NCBI RefSeq assembly: GCF_904848185.1
Contig: NC_051041.1
Coordinates: 14,110,772-14,174,771, forward strand
Reading direction: 5' to 3'
Source of the DNA: Acanthopagrus latus
Taxonomy: Eukaryota; Chordata; Actinopteri; Spariformes; Sparidae
DNA: 64,000 nucleotides
The notes beneath the pieces are model-generated. The model worked only from the letters and a program-made list of their open reading frames with translations, did not search any database and was not told the DNA's origin. Positions 11,970-25,000 of the stretch are shown here, piece by piece. The translations under genes and the position numbers were made by a program. Numbering within the stretch: position 1 is the stretch's first letter; every line of letters begins with the position of its first letter.

Positions 11970-12110
11970 TTCTCAGTTCGCGGTCATAATCTGTACGGAC
12001 CAGTCTGCCCACTGCAGGGGCTGCTGCGGCTCTCGCGTCTGCTCTGTTTTTGAAATACGATTTCCTTGACGGGCGGGCGTCTGAGCATCCCGGACGAGCC
12101 CGAATTTGCG

Positions 12111-12125
12111 ATGCCCAAACAGTGA
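12111..12125 (+). other. upstream ORF in 5' leader, 4 codons (MPKQ)
   Basis: ATG at 12111 is followed by CCC AAA CAG TGA, ending 44 nt before the receptor start and in a different frame. Such minimal uORFs allow reinitiation but usually reduce main-frame translation. Confidence 0.45.
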
Positions 12126-12169
12126 GGGGTTTTCGGCGGGATCTCGTTCGGTCACCCCTGCACGGTCGC

Positions 12170-12484
12170 ATGGCTCCAGCCCGGAGGGACTGCAGCGGCT
12201 GGGAGATGTTCCTCCCGACGGGATGCCTGCTCCTCTCTGTTTTGCTATTTCACCCTGCCCTGGCCAAGGTGTGCAACGACCGCACCAAGCACGGACAGGA
12301 CAACAGCTGGTTCGCCCGGGACGGGGAAAACTTGCCCATCATGGTTCTTATGCCCATGAACGAGTCGGCCCTGATGAGCAGCATCAGCCAGGGGATCGAG
12401 CCGGCGGTCCAGCTGGCCATCCAGCACATACGGGAGTCCAGGAAGTACTCGTTCTCGCTCATCACCAAAATCTACGACACCGAG
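12170..12484 (+). CDS. gabbr2: GABA-B receptor subunit 2, coding exon 1 (signal peptide and start of ligand-binding-like domain)
   Basis: This exon encodes residues 1-105 of a class C GPCR subunit. In the known GABA-B receptor, subunit 2 pairs obligatorily with subunit 1 at the neuronal plasma membrane and couples to Gi/o; its own Venus-flytrap domain does not bind GABA. Residues 1-32 look like a signal peptide: Arg near the N-terminus, a hydrophobic core (LLLSVLLF) and an Ala-Leu-Ala site before Lys33. Residues 55-105 match the first strand and helix of the flytrap lobe: IMVLMP, then PAVQLAIQHIRES, ending IYDTE, as mammalian GABBR2 has PAVELAIEQIRNES and LYDTE. There is an N-glycosylation sequon at Asn64 (NES). 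The ATG chosen is the first in this frame; it has C at -3 and G at +4. A second Met (Met13) has G at -3 and could also serve. The exon ends in GAG followed by a GTAAAC donor, phase 0. Exon 1 is much more diverged from mammals than exon 2, so a teleost gabbr2 paralogue is possible. Confidence 0.9.
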
Positions 12485-12598
12485 GTAAACACGCAGAATA
12501 AATCCCCCTTCCCCACGCATTTAAGCTGCACGCCGATTGTCTCTGGCGTGTGTTTTTAAAACAGCTGTACGCGGCTGAGGCGTGAGCGTGTGTATGCC

Positions 12599-12649
12599 CG
12601 CGCGCGTGTACGTGTGTGTGTGTGTGTGTGTGTGTGTGCGGCGCGCGCA
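12599..12649. repeat. (CG)n-(GT)n tract with Z-DNA potential
   Basis: Perfect pyrimidine-purine alternation runs for 42 bp (12599-12640), then after one phase break a GCGCGC run continues. It lies 115 bp downstream of the exon 1 donor. Confidence 0.85.
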
Positions 12650-12706
12650 TCGTCCCGCACGCTCCACACGTTGAGGGGGAAACGCTGGTGTGTCCTGCAA
12701 TGTATG

Positions 12707-12728
12707 GTGTGTGTGTGTGCGCGCGCGT
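12707..12728. repeat. (GT)n-(GC)n alternating tract
   Basis: A second 22-bp purine-pyrimidine alternating run near the exon 1 donor. Confidence 0.8.
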
Positions 12729-13088
12729 CGCGCACCCACCAAAATGACAAAAACAGGTGTGGGTGCCTGTGTCGCCCACCGCTCACAGTGCATTTAAATG
12801 TAACCCGCATCACCCGGGCACCGTGCGGGCACTCGCTCCTGCTCTCCCCGCGCTGGACGGCTTGATAGTTACCGCAATCACAGGACGAAAACACAGTGAC
12901 AAGGCTGATGTCATTCAGCGCCAGTCACCCAGTCGGAAAATTAAATCAAACGCTAAATAATTATTGTATTTTTATTTTTTTTGCTATCGTCGCCTTGTAA
13001 AATCTGCATGGCTGTGCGCTATAACGCTATTTAAGTCACGAATTGATATCATTTGGAACGATTTAAAGGGTTGTTCTCATCGTGCCTG

Positions 13089-13098
13089 AAGATGGCGG
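13089..13098 (+). promoter_or_regulatory. YY1-like site AAGATGGCGG
   Basis: This matches the YY1 core (AAGATGGCGGC) over ten bases and lies about 600 bp downstream of exon 1. Confidence 0.35.
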
Positions 13099-15289
13099 TA
13101 ATTGGATGTAGCTACGATTCCACTTCTGGCTCTTTGCACCCCCCCACCCCACCCCACCCTGAAGGGAGCTGCATCTCACAAGCGTCCAAACTCCAAATCA
13201 ACATCTGATTATTTAATAACGGTAACGACAATAGTGTGACGCCCACCAACTGAAGTCCCCCTTGAAGTTGAGTCCTCACTAAATGTCTACAAGCTTCCAG
13301 GATGAACGGTCGTCCCTCATTTGAGTTGTTAAAATCAGTCAACAGCACTTAAATTGGCCTTTTGGGGGCTTTTAGTGAGCTGCATGCTTTGGAGGACATG
13401 GATGTGCAATTACCTGTTTTAAGGCTGCTGCATCATATGGTTGCCATGGCAACATGTAAGGATGTTGATAGTGTCAACAGAAAGGTAAATCTATTAAACC
13501 AAAGTTAATAACTTGCTTTTATTATTTAGCTTGATTTGTCAGCAGTGGTCCTCTTGGTTTGTCCTGTATCTGCACAGGTGTGTCCGTGTGAAAGAGCACA
13601 CACACACATCTCTCTGTTGACAGAGGTAAGCCCTCTCTGGCGGCATGCGCTCAGACCATGGGATTAATATGCTCTTATGAGAGTTATGATTTTTTTTTTT
13701 TCTCCCCCTTTCTATTCCCCCGTGAGAGAAAGATGAGCTGCAAGCAAGAGGTCAGTGGGCCAGCCTGACATCCGCTCGCTGGAACTTGTCTGATGGTGAT
13801 GCCCGCTTTCTAATACTGGCATTCAATGGGAACTCGTGAGAGCAGTGTTATTTGATGACTTTGTGGTCATAGGCTAAACTCTGCTACACCGTGGCACCTC
13901 CAATCCCATGGTATTTGACCAGCTCTGATCATGTTTTTTCAATGCACTGCACCAAACGCTAACTTGTTTTTGCCCAGTGGCCAGATGCTCGCTAATTAGA
14001 ATATATTGTCAACACCGACTTTTCATTTGTCCTATAGAGTGCTGCAGGGGTGAAGTGTTTGTAAGCGAACCCGAAAGTTAGTGTCACCTGGTAGACGAGC
14101 TCTTTGGCAAACACAAGTTTATGGCATTTACGTTTCGCTCAGCGCAATAATCTTCCCAAATGAACTCCCCTTAGAAGCGTAAATGTAATCACCAGAAACA
14201 AAAATCTAATGTTAGGCCCACATCGTCGTCACATGACTTCACTGCCATTATGCGTATTACTACGCTGTAATTTACACACTAACTTTAAACTGATCAATCC
14301 ACAAGTTAGAGTTAAAATACTTTGCAACCAAAGTTTGGCTGTAAAGACGGACTAGGCGAGTCTCTTTGTACGATTGTGGTGATGTTTAATGTCTCCAACA
14401 TCCTCTGTAGCTGACATGTTTCATGTGGTGCAACAAAACATGAAAATCTCTTAAGATTATGTAATCCAAAGACCTTATTTCAGGCATTAAAACCTAAACC
14501 CATTAACAAAATCCAATGATTTAGAGGCGAGGGAACGAGAAGTGCAAACATGCTAACTTACTTCCAGGCTTTTCGGACTCACTCCTGCAGCAGTCTATAA
14601 GTGGCAGACCTCGTAGACATGCATTCCGTACTAGATTAATAGTTTAAATGAAGATGCCTGGTAGGTCTGGCTTCAATAACTGAAAAAGGACCCTGCCAGC
14701 AACTTAGTATATTTACAGGCAATTGCAAATCGTCTGGCACATCCTGCCATGGTTAAAGTCAACAAGAGACCACAGAGAACACTGTGAAGTGCAAAAGGCA
14801 GTATATTACCGCAACATAATATTGTCGTTTACAGGGAATAATAAAGTCGGAGACTTTAGTGGGAGAAACATGATTTCAATAACATCTTAAGATATGAGAA
14901 ACTATTATTGTTTGTTCACGTCAGACGAAATGGTCTGAAGTGTGTCTCAGCACTTACAGGTGGCTCAGACCGTTGCCCAGGACAGGGTTATTGCTGAAGT
15001 GACTATATTGCTTTTGGAGCCTTTGACATGTTTATAGAAGCAATAATGTGAAGTGAGTGATGGCTGTGCTTTAAACAATTTACCATACATGTGCTCATTA
15101 TTGTGTTTATTGACCTATAATCTTTTACTTACACATGAATAAAAGTCACGAACACGGACACACACGCACACCACACACATCTGCACGGCTCCCTCACATA
15201 CCACATGCTTATGTCAGAAAACAATACATGCATCAGTGCGTTTGCTGCAGCTAGCAGCGGGCCAAGTGTGTGCCTGTGCTGTGTTTGTA

Positions 15290-15292
<3 letters not shown>
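13099..15292. other. intron 1 segment, nothing recognised beyond an X-box
   Basis: Apart from the X-box at 13440 and short CA and T runs, no structured feature was found here. Confidence 0.5.
13440..13453. promoter_or_regulatory. perfect RFX X-box palindrome
   Basis: GTTGCCATGGCAAC is the full palindromic X-box bound by RFX-family transcription factors. It lies about 950 bp into intron 1. A second identical copy is at 41464-41477. Confidence 0.65.

Positions 15293-15322
<30 letters not shown>
15293..15322. repeat. (GT)n microsatellite
   Basis: Fifteen GT units, pure. Confidence 0.95.
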
Positions 15323-15325
<3 letters not shown>

Positions 15326-18300
15326 TGTGTGAGCACTGGGATTTAGCCTGGCAGATGTAAGTAATCAGTCCCTGAGCAGAGGCTCTTTATCCCTTTATCC
15401 CCTGTCGGTGGAGCCATGGGTAGACAGGGCAGGCCCAGTCCATCCCCTGGTGGTGCGGAGCTGGGTGGTGGTGCTGATGATGGGATGGTGATGCACTGGG
15501 GGGGGTGCTGTCCCACAGTAACAGGCCTGAGAGCTGAGGCTGTGCTGCAACAACGAGGTAGTTAGTTGCTGGAGGTTTGGAGAAGCAGTCAGTAGAAGTC
15601 GAGCAGATGTCCTGACGTGGAGAGACTGGGTATGAGATCTTATGTAGGCTAGTGTGGAACCAGTTTGATCAGGCCAAAGCTAGACTCCTAATATGTTTCA
15701 GTCACATTGGCATTGTAGCAGTCTGAGGCGGTGGCAGAAGAGAATACATCTTTGCTTTAAAACCGGAGCATTGCAGGTAGAAAAGAAGAAGGATGGATTA
15801 TATCAACTGGGAGGCTTAGCGCTGGAGCTGGAGCTGGAGCCTCCACCGCAGTTGTAGATGTGTGAGTGTGGGTTTTAGTGTAACTGAGGACTGATACTGT
15901 AACTCTGCAGGCTTAGCTGATCAAAGCTTTGGAGAGGACAGGAAGCACTGGAAGAGGATGGAAGGGAGACTTTGGGCAGCGAGAGCGTTCGAGGCTAAGC
16001 TACGCTAGTTCACCGGCTTATAGGATGTGTGACGGGCCCTTGAGAGGAGCCACTCAGGAAAGATCACTTTTTTGGCAAGAATAGTTTACAATGTGTTTTG
16101 AACTGGTGGTTTTTAACTTACTGTTGTGGTATGTCAAGTATGCACAATTGACTGCAATATTCAAAAGAGTGTTCAGTGCGATTAAATGAAACATGAGCTA
16201 GGATATCTGTGAAAGTGTAGAGATTCGTACGACTCTTTTTGATAGAGGTTTTCTAGTCTTTGTACTGTTAGCACAACACAGTAAGAGTCAGACTTGTCAT
16301 GAGAACTGGTCTGTTAAAGGACAGCTTTAGAATATTTTAGATACATCTCTGTCACAGATTGAGAAACTCTCAATAGCTAGGGGTGCAGAAACTATTTCCC
16401 GTGGAAGGCCAACATTTAAACTTACGTATCATTCTGGTTGCGTGGTTTTATCTCATGTATGTCTTATTTATTTAGGATATTTCAATATATATATGTTTGA
16501 TAGAATACACACCATTTGTCAACTCAATTTCTGAGACAATATACCATCCAACAGAAGTAGTTACTGTGGCAGGCCTAGTAAAATGCTCCACCTTCAACCA
16601 GACACAGCCACTTACACACTGAGTTTTGAATTCAGCAAGGTCCTTCATCTACGCTCGGATGGTATATAGAGTTTGAATGCAAAATGACAGCTGTACCACC
16701 TATACATCCGCAGTAATCCAACACCGCTTGTCAGATGTAGGAAATGCATCTGTGAAGGCAAGAAGTAAAGAGTCTCATCTAAGGCAAAAGAGAAATCTGA
16801 TATCATGTCTTGGAATCTTACTTTCTGTGATCACTTTGAAAAGAGCAGTCTGCTCTTCTTGGAAGAAAACTTTAATCTACCTCATGTACTTTTAGCAAAT
16901 GTTCACCTGTGCTATAACGTTTCCTGTATTGTGGCAGTCAGAAGAACGAACACATGTATTTTTAAAGGTAAATCAATACGACCACAAAGACACAGAGTCT
17001 GCAGTCGGAGATGCTGATCTTGTCCATGTACAGTACACCAGATACTGTATGCAGATGGGTATTTATAGTGTATGACTGTCCATCCATGCAGTTAAATGGC
17101 CCTCCTGAGACAATGTTAGCAGTGACCTATGTTTCGAGATACTGGACAAAGATAGGAGTTGCTTCTCCTGCTCCACTACGAGGACTAGATGCAGCATGTC
17201 ACATTTGTGCACATGTTGGCAAGCCTGAAACCGCCACACAGTACACTTGTTCACAGAGGGAAGAGCACCCCCCTGAGCGAATAAAAGGCATTCTGTCATT
17301 TTGTCAGAATAAGTTAGGTTTGTGGCGAATAGGCATTAACATAATGGAGGTCAGGATGCTGCTAAGCGTAGGTCTTAAGTCAAAGCGAGCTGGTTCAGGG
17401 CTGTTGGTTCTTTTTAGTGTCTAAGGGGAATTTGTTGTAGCAAAGTGCCATTTGCTTGTAGTGTAAGTCTGATATATATTTATTCAGAAAGTGCCCTTTA
17501 CTGATTCACACACTGTAACTCACCTTTGAGCTTTTGTGTAAAACCATCTGACATGGGGCCAAATGAAGCAGCGCCTTTAGACATCTTGTTCGTCACGGTC
17601 TCATACTGTACTGCCACGTATTATCTAAATATCTGACAACTTTTCTGCACAGAGGCGGTGACCCAGGGGGGTCAGCAAAGATTGCCTGTCACTTGTTCCT
17701 AGGAGAGAGGGCGAATATTCAGGGATAGTAAGGGAAAGCAGCCCGTGACAGCCTCGGGTACTCTCTCGGCATACAGAAAGTGCTGAGTGCGGCTGTATCC
17801 ACTGACCTGACACAGATAGTGGGGATCAATGTGCGGCAGCCCTCCTCATAGAACGAACGGGATCTCAGGGGAGAATCGGAGAGCGGGGCGAGAGAGAATG
17901 AGACGCGTAGGACTATGCGATGGAGATCCTGAAATAGGATTATATCACCAGGAAGAGGAAATGGCCAGCCTCTTAATTCTTATTGGATCATAATGTAATG
18001 CCATTTACGTTGTTTCTCCGAGGCTACATCGTTTAATGGCTGTGTGGAAAAGAAGCAATTACTGCATGCAATGAGGTATGCACATTAGATCTGTAAAAGG
18101 CTTCCAAGATCTTGTGTTGTTTTTCAATGATATCATTTTACAGGTCATGAGGATGTTGTTTTAGTATTATTTAAATGTTTTGTGTTTGCACTGATTCCGG
18201 CGAAATTAGATAAACATGGGTCACCGTTTAATGAAGTCACTAAATTTGAGCACTAATTGCTGACCTTTGTCTGAGTCATGCCGCCAGTGGCCTGAAGGGC

Positions 18301-19008
18301 TCGAGCAAGACAATCACAAATGTGAACTTTCCTGATAAAAGAGGCTTTTAATGTGCCCTGAAGCTGTCGTTATAGCAGATACCGTGACACACAAGCACGC
18401 ACACATAGCACGGCACATAAATGGAAGTGTGCTCATACACATTCTACATTATGTTTTCATGCAGTCACACTGCATACACAGACCTCTCTCCTCCCTTCAC
18501 ACACTCACATACACACATGGCACATACACTCCCACATATGGCCATGGCGGTTTTCAGTCGGCACCCCTGCAGCACTGCCCGAGGTCAGGACAGTGTGGTC
18601 ATTTGAGCATTTTGAGTGTTGTTCAGTTCCAATAAAAACAGAATCACAGCATCGTCAGATTGCTGATTCAGCGACATCATCCACCCCCCCCTATTATGTC
18701 ACTATGTGGGGGTAGTCAAAAACACTACCTCACTAAAAACAATTTTCAACAGCCATTTGAAACCAGTGTGACATGACAAAAAAAAAGAAAAATCAATGTC
18801 TCTATGAACAACAGATTTAGACTGTTTACTGCCTTACACATAATATTCTTTTATTGTACTCTACTAGTCCTGCAATCATCGCTGTTTTTTGCTTAATTTG
18901 ATTTGATCAAGGAATTTGAAATAAATCTAAAGTTTCCTTTTGTAAATGGGAAATGGAAGGTGCAAAATTAGCATGAAAGGCAGCAAAATAGATCTGATCC
19001 AAGATTCA
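15323..19008. other. intron 1 segment, nothing recognised
   Basis: No exon, RNA gene or clear transposon was seen. The short ORFs are unrecognisable. Confidence 0.5.
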
Positions 19009-19009
19009 T

Positions 19010-19068
<59 letters not shown>
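19009..19068. repeat. (TTTC)15 tetranucleotide microsatellite
   Basis: Sixty bp of pure TTTC; the whole run is homopyrimidine and could form a triplex. Confidence 0.97.
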
Positions 19069-22000
19069 GTCCCTCCCTACCCACTGGGCTTTGTTCATTT
19101 TCACGTTTGTCAGATTGAATACTCGGGTTAGAGTCCATCATTTCCTGTCTACCAAAGCTTTAACCGCAATGGACCTGACCTCTTGACCGCTATTTACTGT
19201 TCAACCTGGAGGTTCTTCCTGAGGCTTAAAAAGAGAAATAAGTCAAGTTTGACTGCTCGTATTCTCTGGTACATTACTCCACACTGACCACAGGGCAACA
19301 TCTTCTTTCTAATAACAATGTTTTATTTGATATATATTAATGGCGTTCCGAGCAGTAAAATTCAATAGGTGAATTCAAATGTGTAAGAGACATTAGCCTT
19401 CTAGCTTTCTCCTACCTTGAGTTTTCCTGGAGTAGATTACAGTATGTTTTACCGAACCTCATGTATGTTGCTAATTTGATAGCGCATGAGAGGGTGTTGG
19501 GCATTATCTCTCGCATGTGCAGTCACCCCGCAGGGCCCGATTTGCAGCCCAAGTCATGGGCTAATTGAATGAGAGAGGCAATGGCTGAATTCAATTTCAG
19601 AAGCACCTTAAGCAAGTCCCGCTGGTTGCTTGCAAAGTCCGTATGTGTGTTTGTACACGAGTGCAGCTTGAGGTTGAGAAAGGATGGGAAATATTCTGTA
19701 CCCTGGATGTGTGGGGGCGGAGGGACTTATTTGAATATCTCAGAGGCTGGTGAATGTGATTCCTCCAGATGGACCCAATCACCCCACACTGATATTGTTG
19801 TAATTCACTGGAGCCTCCTGTTAAAATTCAGCACAGCTAGAATGCTGTTAGGAGTTTGACTGTCATTACTGCACATGTTTTTTTTTTTTTTGTTTTTTTT
19901 TACTATCTGCCTGTCAATGTGGCGTTTCTTTAGCCCATTGAAGGAAATAATATACAGTGAAGTGCCCTGATGTCAGCACAGACTCTGGTCAGTACCATCA
20001 CTTAGGAGTAGGGCTTAAAATGATAACGGCATATCACCATACATAATATATACGGGGCAATATTTTGAATCTCCTCAAAAGCACCTCTTACATGTCAAAT
20101 CCAACTATTGACACATTTATATTTTGAATAGATAATCAGGAGTAATGTTGTTTAATGACTAAACTGGTAGAAAATCAGTTTGGTGAGTTCAGAAAATCAT
20201 ATCACGCATGACAACACTGAAATCACAGTATAAATATGTCTAAAACCATAGACGATCTATAATCACTTGCATGTTGCCCATTGTCCCTCCTGAAAAGATG
20301 AATACAGTTTCTAAAACTCTACATATGTTTGCCCTGAATTCATTGCATCTTAATTACAACCACGCATCAAGGTCTTGCAGAAAACAAACTTTAATGAATT
20401 CAGTTTGTGATAATCAATTAGGTTTCAAATGAATTTGTCATTGTCAGATTTTAATCTTCCTTTCTTCGCGTCGTCCTATTGTGTTTTCCCAGCAGATGCT
20501 ATGATGAGACATCTGTCAGCATGCCCCCTCCTTGTCTTGTTCTTTCTTTTCACTAAGACTCTCCCGTCATTGAGATGCACAATGATGACTCCGAAAAGTG
20601 GCGAGGCAGGCATCTGGCTGCCATTAGCATTAAACAAACAGTTACTCTCTGATTCACATGGCTGTACTGCGGTGGCGAGGGGAGGGACACCCACTGGGAA
20701 ATCACCCAGGAGGACAGGAACTGTGGTGGGAGGATGGATGGGGAGGTGTGGGAGGCAGAAAATTGGGACTTTCGGAAGACCAGATTGGGGAAGGTGTAGA
20801 GTTGAGCGGTGGAGTGTGGTGCAGATGCGCACCGAAAATGCCACTTTAAAATAGCGATAGATAATGGCTGGGACGAGGATGAAAATCTCCCATCTTCATT
20901 CAGTGCTGCTGAAAATACTGACAAGATGGCTGCTGCCATGTTGAGTGCAACACTAAGTCAGCCCGTCTGGCTGCTACTGCTGGTGCATCCATAAAGCTGC
21001 CATTGATCTCCAGCCAAGCCATTTGCACAGACAATTAACACAGCGAATGTTTATCCGCGGCTATAGCTTGTTTCAGTATAAACTACTGAACAACAACAAC
21101 AAAAAAATCACTTTTTCTAACTCCCAAATGTGGTGTGAGCATTAGGATTTTTTCACTATTTTTGTTTTGGTCAGTTAATAGTTTCCGACAGATATCGGCA
21201 ATGTTTTGGTCTGTTTACTGATCTCTGAATCCAGGAAAAGATGTGTTTGTGTGCTCATGTTTAGCAACCCCGAGAGAGGTGCCCTGCTGTTGCACGTCTG
21301 GAGAATTTCCATCACTAAAAGGCTGCGCATATGTGTGTGAGCGTGAGTGAGAGACACGGGCAGAGGAGAGAACGAGGTTGTACGCGCGGTATTGGTTGCA
21401 AATGTTTAATATCGCTCCCCTTCTAATGTTGTTTGACCTTTCACCTTTCGACAAAGCGGACTCTGAACACATTCCTGCTACGCCAGATGACCTTTTTAAA
21501 GGATGACTTGTTCTCTACTCATTATTATACCATAATCCTTCAAATGATGCCTTCTCCACTCACTCCATCACTGCCTGCTCCTTTCACTATTCATCACCCC
21601 TCCACCCCGGCAAATACGGACACACTTTCCCTCACACACACACACACGCAGCGCGCTCACATTCACCTTTCTGCCTCCCCGTCCCTCTCCCGTGAGTGGA
21701 CAGAAATGAAAGGATTATGGTGGAAAGGGTGTGCCGTTGTCATTAGAGATTGGACAAGTACTCTGTGCATGCTCCTGTCTGTCGCTCTCAAGGGGGCCCA
21801 GCACAGAGCAATAAGCAGAGAGTGTCTGTCCTTGTCAGTCCTGTAATTACATTAAAGCTCATGTAATTCTTGGCCAAAAAAAAAAGAGGAGCCACCATCG
21901 CTGGCGTCTCAGGAAGGGATGTGTGTGCGCATGTAACTTTTAAAGAGAAAGTTGTTTAAACGCCGCTGCTCGCATATGTCCTGTATGTTTTGATTCCGAG

Positions 22001-25000
22001 GAGCAGCCGACTTGTTGTTTTTGTGTTTATGTGTGCGTGCATTGCATGTGTCTGGCAGCACGCAGCGTGTAGATTGCAGTATGTGTGTGTGCATCCCGTT
22101 CCCAGGGGTCAGTGGCGCTTAACACTTGTTCCCAGAGGGCAGGGTGGTTGTCATGGCTGCAGCTGTGTGGATGTGTGGAGAGTCAGGCAGGTGCCGCAGA
22201 AGAGTAATGGCCTTTCTTGTTTTATCTCCGTCTTGACAGAACGTACAGTGCACCTACGTCCTCGTGGCCTTTCTCAACCTCACACCCACCCACCCACACA
22301 CACAGACCTACCCAGGTCTAAGCAAACATGTGTACCTGTGTGACTGGCCAACAGAAGGCATCAGTTCAGAGCTGCACTGCCCAAGCTGGTTTTGATAAAA
22401 GAAGAACTGTTCACATAATTGGCCCTGTTTTTTTGTCTTTGTTGCAATAATCTGAAAACAGATGGTGACTATAGATTTCAAAATCCTTTTTTTTTGTGCG
22501 CAAATGGTGCTTATTCAGACACCCACTTCCACAGCCTTTATATTTGTCTGTTGGGTTCGAGACAAATTCAACATTCATTCATGCACAGTAAAATCTGCGT
22601 GACATGTCACCAACAGCCCCAGTAAGAGAATGTTCCGGCAGTACAGACCACAGTGGACCCTGTAATGGAGGCTTTCCCACTGGTAAAAAAGCAATCATCA
22701 CACGCGTCCACATTCATAGTCCTTTGTCTCGTATGTAGGTTTTCTTTTTTGCCTTGTAGGAACACGACAGTCTCAGAGCCGTACCTCTGTCCTTCTCTAG
22801 AAAGCGACGCTCAGCTGAAGGATTATACAATTTCAAGTCACACCGATAAGGACCTTCATGGAGCACCTGTCGGAAGCACAGCCTTCACAGTTATTACAGT
22901 CACAAACGGTTGGATTTAATACATTGAAGCTTCCTTGAGCAATATCTCATGCTTTTTGTGCGAGGAAACAAACTGTCACTTCGCGTTTTGCTTTTCGTCT
23001 TCCGGTGTGCGTGCCATTTAGATTTTGCGGTCGTCAAGCACCGTGATCCTCGGTGCATTTTCCCGTGTTTTCCCGCTTTAACTGACTACACACTGACTGT
23101 AGTCTGAAAGTGTAACTATTGTGATTTGTTGCTGGTGGTGAGCCCCAGCATGCGTCCGTGTGGCACACGACAGCTCTCTGCTCCGGCAGCCTCTGATACA
23201 CATCAGACCTTTGTCCATTTGCCGCGCGCTCATTGTGGCTACCACTTCCCCATCCGCGATTGCTGGGGGCTGTTAGCGGAAAGCAGTTGGTGAGCCCATT
23301 GTGAGCCAAAAGCGATAACAACAGACAGTAGAATCGCAGATGTAACCTACACACACATACACACACAATCCCTGCCACACTCCCTAAGTGCCCATGCACG
23401 GCAGCGGTGGTATACGCATCTGTCATGCCCATCCAAAGCAGGCAATCATGCCACATGCGATCACAAAAGGCTGCGCAATGATGATAAGGGATCATTTCCA
23501 ACCAAGCTCTAGCTGCCGTGGCTCAGTTCTAATCTTTGTGCGTGTATGTATGTCTGCGTGTGTGCACGTATGTTTTTTTTTCATGGACGGGTAGTTGGAT
23601 AAATGGATGGCAAAACAGATTAAAATGTGCTTTCTTATGATGTATCAGTGGAATTGTGTTTTGTCTGTGGAAAAAGAGACAGTAACACCCAGGAGTGGGC
23701 TGCATTTTGTGCTGAGCAGTCCCATCTCCATTTGGCAAACAAACACCAATCCATATACAGTACACGCACGCACGCATGCACACACTCAATCCATCACGCA
23801 CAGAAGTAGCTTGGCTGTCAATGTTGCTCTCAGCTGCTCTGCATGATGAAGTAATTTCTCTTTGGTTAATACTTCTCTAAACAAACCACGGTACAGGCTA
23901 TAGAGCAGAAATTGTGGCTGTAAAGAGTACTTAGTGTAACTGAGGCTACGTGGGGCTGCGGCTGATAGATGGGGTGGGGTCCTGATTGGAGGGACCTGCG
24001 GCTGCCTGTCTAACTAATGAACTGTTACTGTAAGGCAGGAGCCTTTTATTGCCTTCTTTATGGGGAGAAGAGTGAATGACTTAGCCTGCTGTCTCCTTTT
24101 ACAAGTCAATTTCTTGCTATGCACACACACGCACACGTAAGCTCATGCAAACACATGCATACACATGGCTGTGTTCTCTCTGAAGGACCGTTATCTCTTA
24201 TGGTACTTGAAAGCTCGGCTTTGAAAAAAAAAAAAAAAGGAGGAAGAGGAAGGAAATGTGTTGGCTGCATAGAAGTAGAGGCAGAAGACCGATAAATAGT
24301 GAGAGATGGTGAGTGCAGTGTGAACTGTCAGGCAGTGTCTGTCTGGCAGTGATGGAATAGACATTGGTTGAAGTGATCTCCGCCTGCCTCCCATTAGATC
24401 GCGAGTTTAAGGTAAGTATGATAGCCCGTGTTGTCCATCTGCATTCAAGGGACCCTCTTACTCTATCTTCGAAGCTCCAAAAACTGTATTCGGGTCAGCT
24501 CCCACTTGATACGGGGCAAGTTGGTTTATAAATCAGAGGCAGCTAATCTGATGACCAGGCAAGAAACTTGTGCAAATGATGTGTTCACACATCACACACC
24601 CTGTTAGATTCAGGACCCTGTACATCAAATGTTTGTTGAGGTTTTATGTCCATTAACATCAGGCTTATTCTGGTCACAGAATGCATACGATTGGGTCTTA
24701 TGCAGCAGCAGCATGCTCAATAATGTAAAGAATGGTTTTAAAAAAAGGCATTTCTAGTGGTGAAGCTGAAAGCTAGAGATGTATTTAATGAATGCCAAAT
24801 GCGTAGATATCCTTTTGCTCAAATCTGCATTTTTTTTTATCTAAAAAAAGAAAAAAGACCAAAGCTGCCCATTTGTGAACGTTGGCAAATATCACTTGGA
24901 CAAAACTCCAGGGTGAGGAGCCGCACTTCCTGTGTGTTCTCTAGCTTTCCTGTGCACTCCAGTCCCAAACCGCAGATGATATCGTGTTCCTTTACTGCGA

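Larger units (their letters stand above)
11130..12169 (+). promoter_or_regulatory. CpG-rich promoter and 5' leader of gabbr2
   Basis: CpG dinucleotides become frequent from about 11130 and remain so through exon 1, as expected for a CpG-island promoter. No convincing TATA box is present: the only TATA-like string is the (TA)n microsatellite at 11948-11969. The transcription start cannot be placed from sequence alone. The segment contains (CTC)n, (AGC)n and T28 tracts and several short upstream ORFs. A 5'-leader intron cannot be excluded. Confidence 0.55.

Noticed and set aside
12245..12520. Antisense ORFs over exon 1
   Set aside because: They are mirror frames of the GC-rich coding exon and show no domain; the sense frame is explained by GABBR2 similarity.
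22653..22919. ORF of 88 codons as a possible hidden exon
   Set aside because: No recognised domain and no clear splice-site pair with matching frame to gabbr2.
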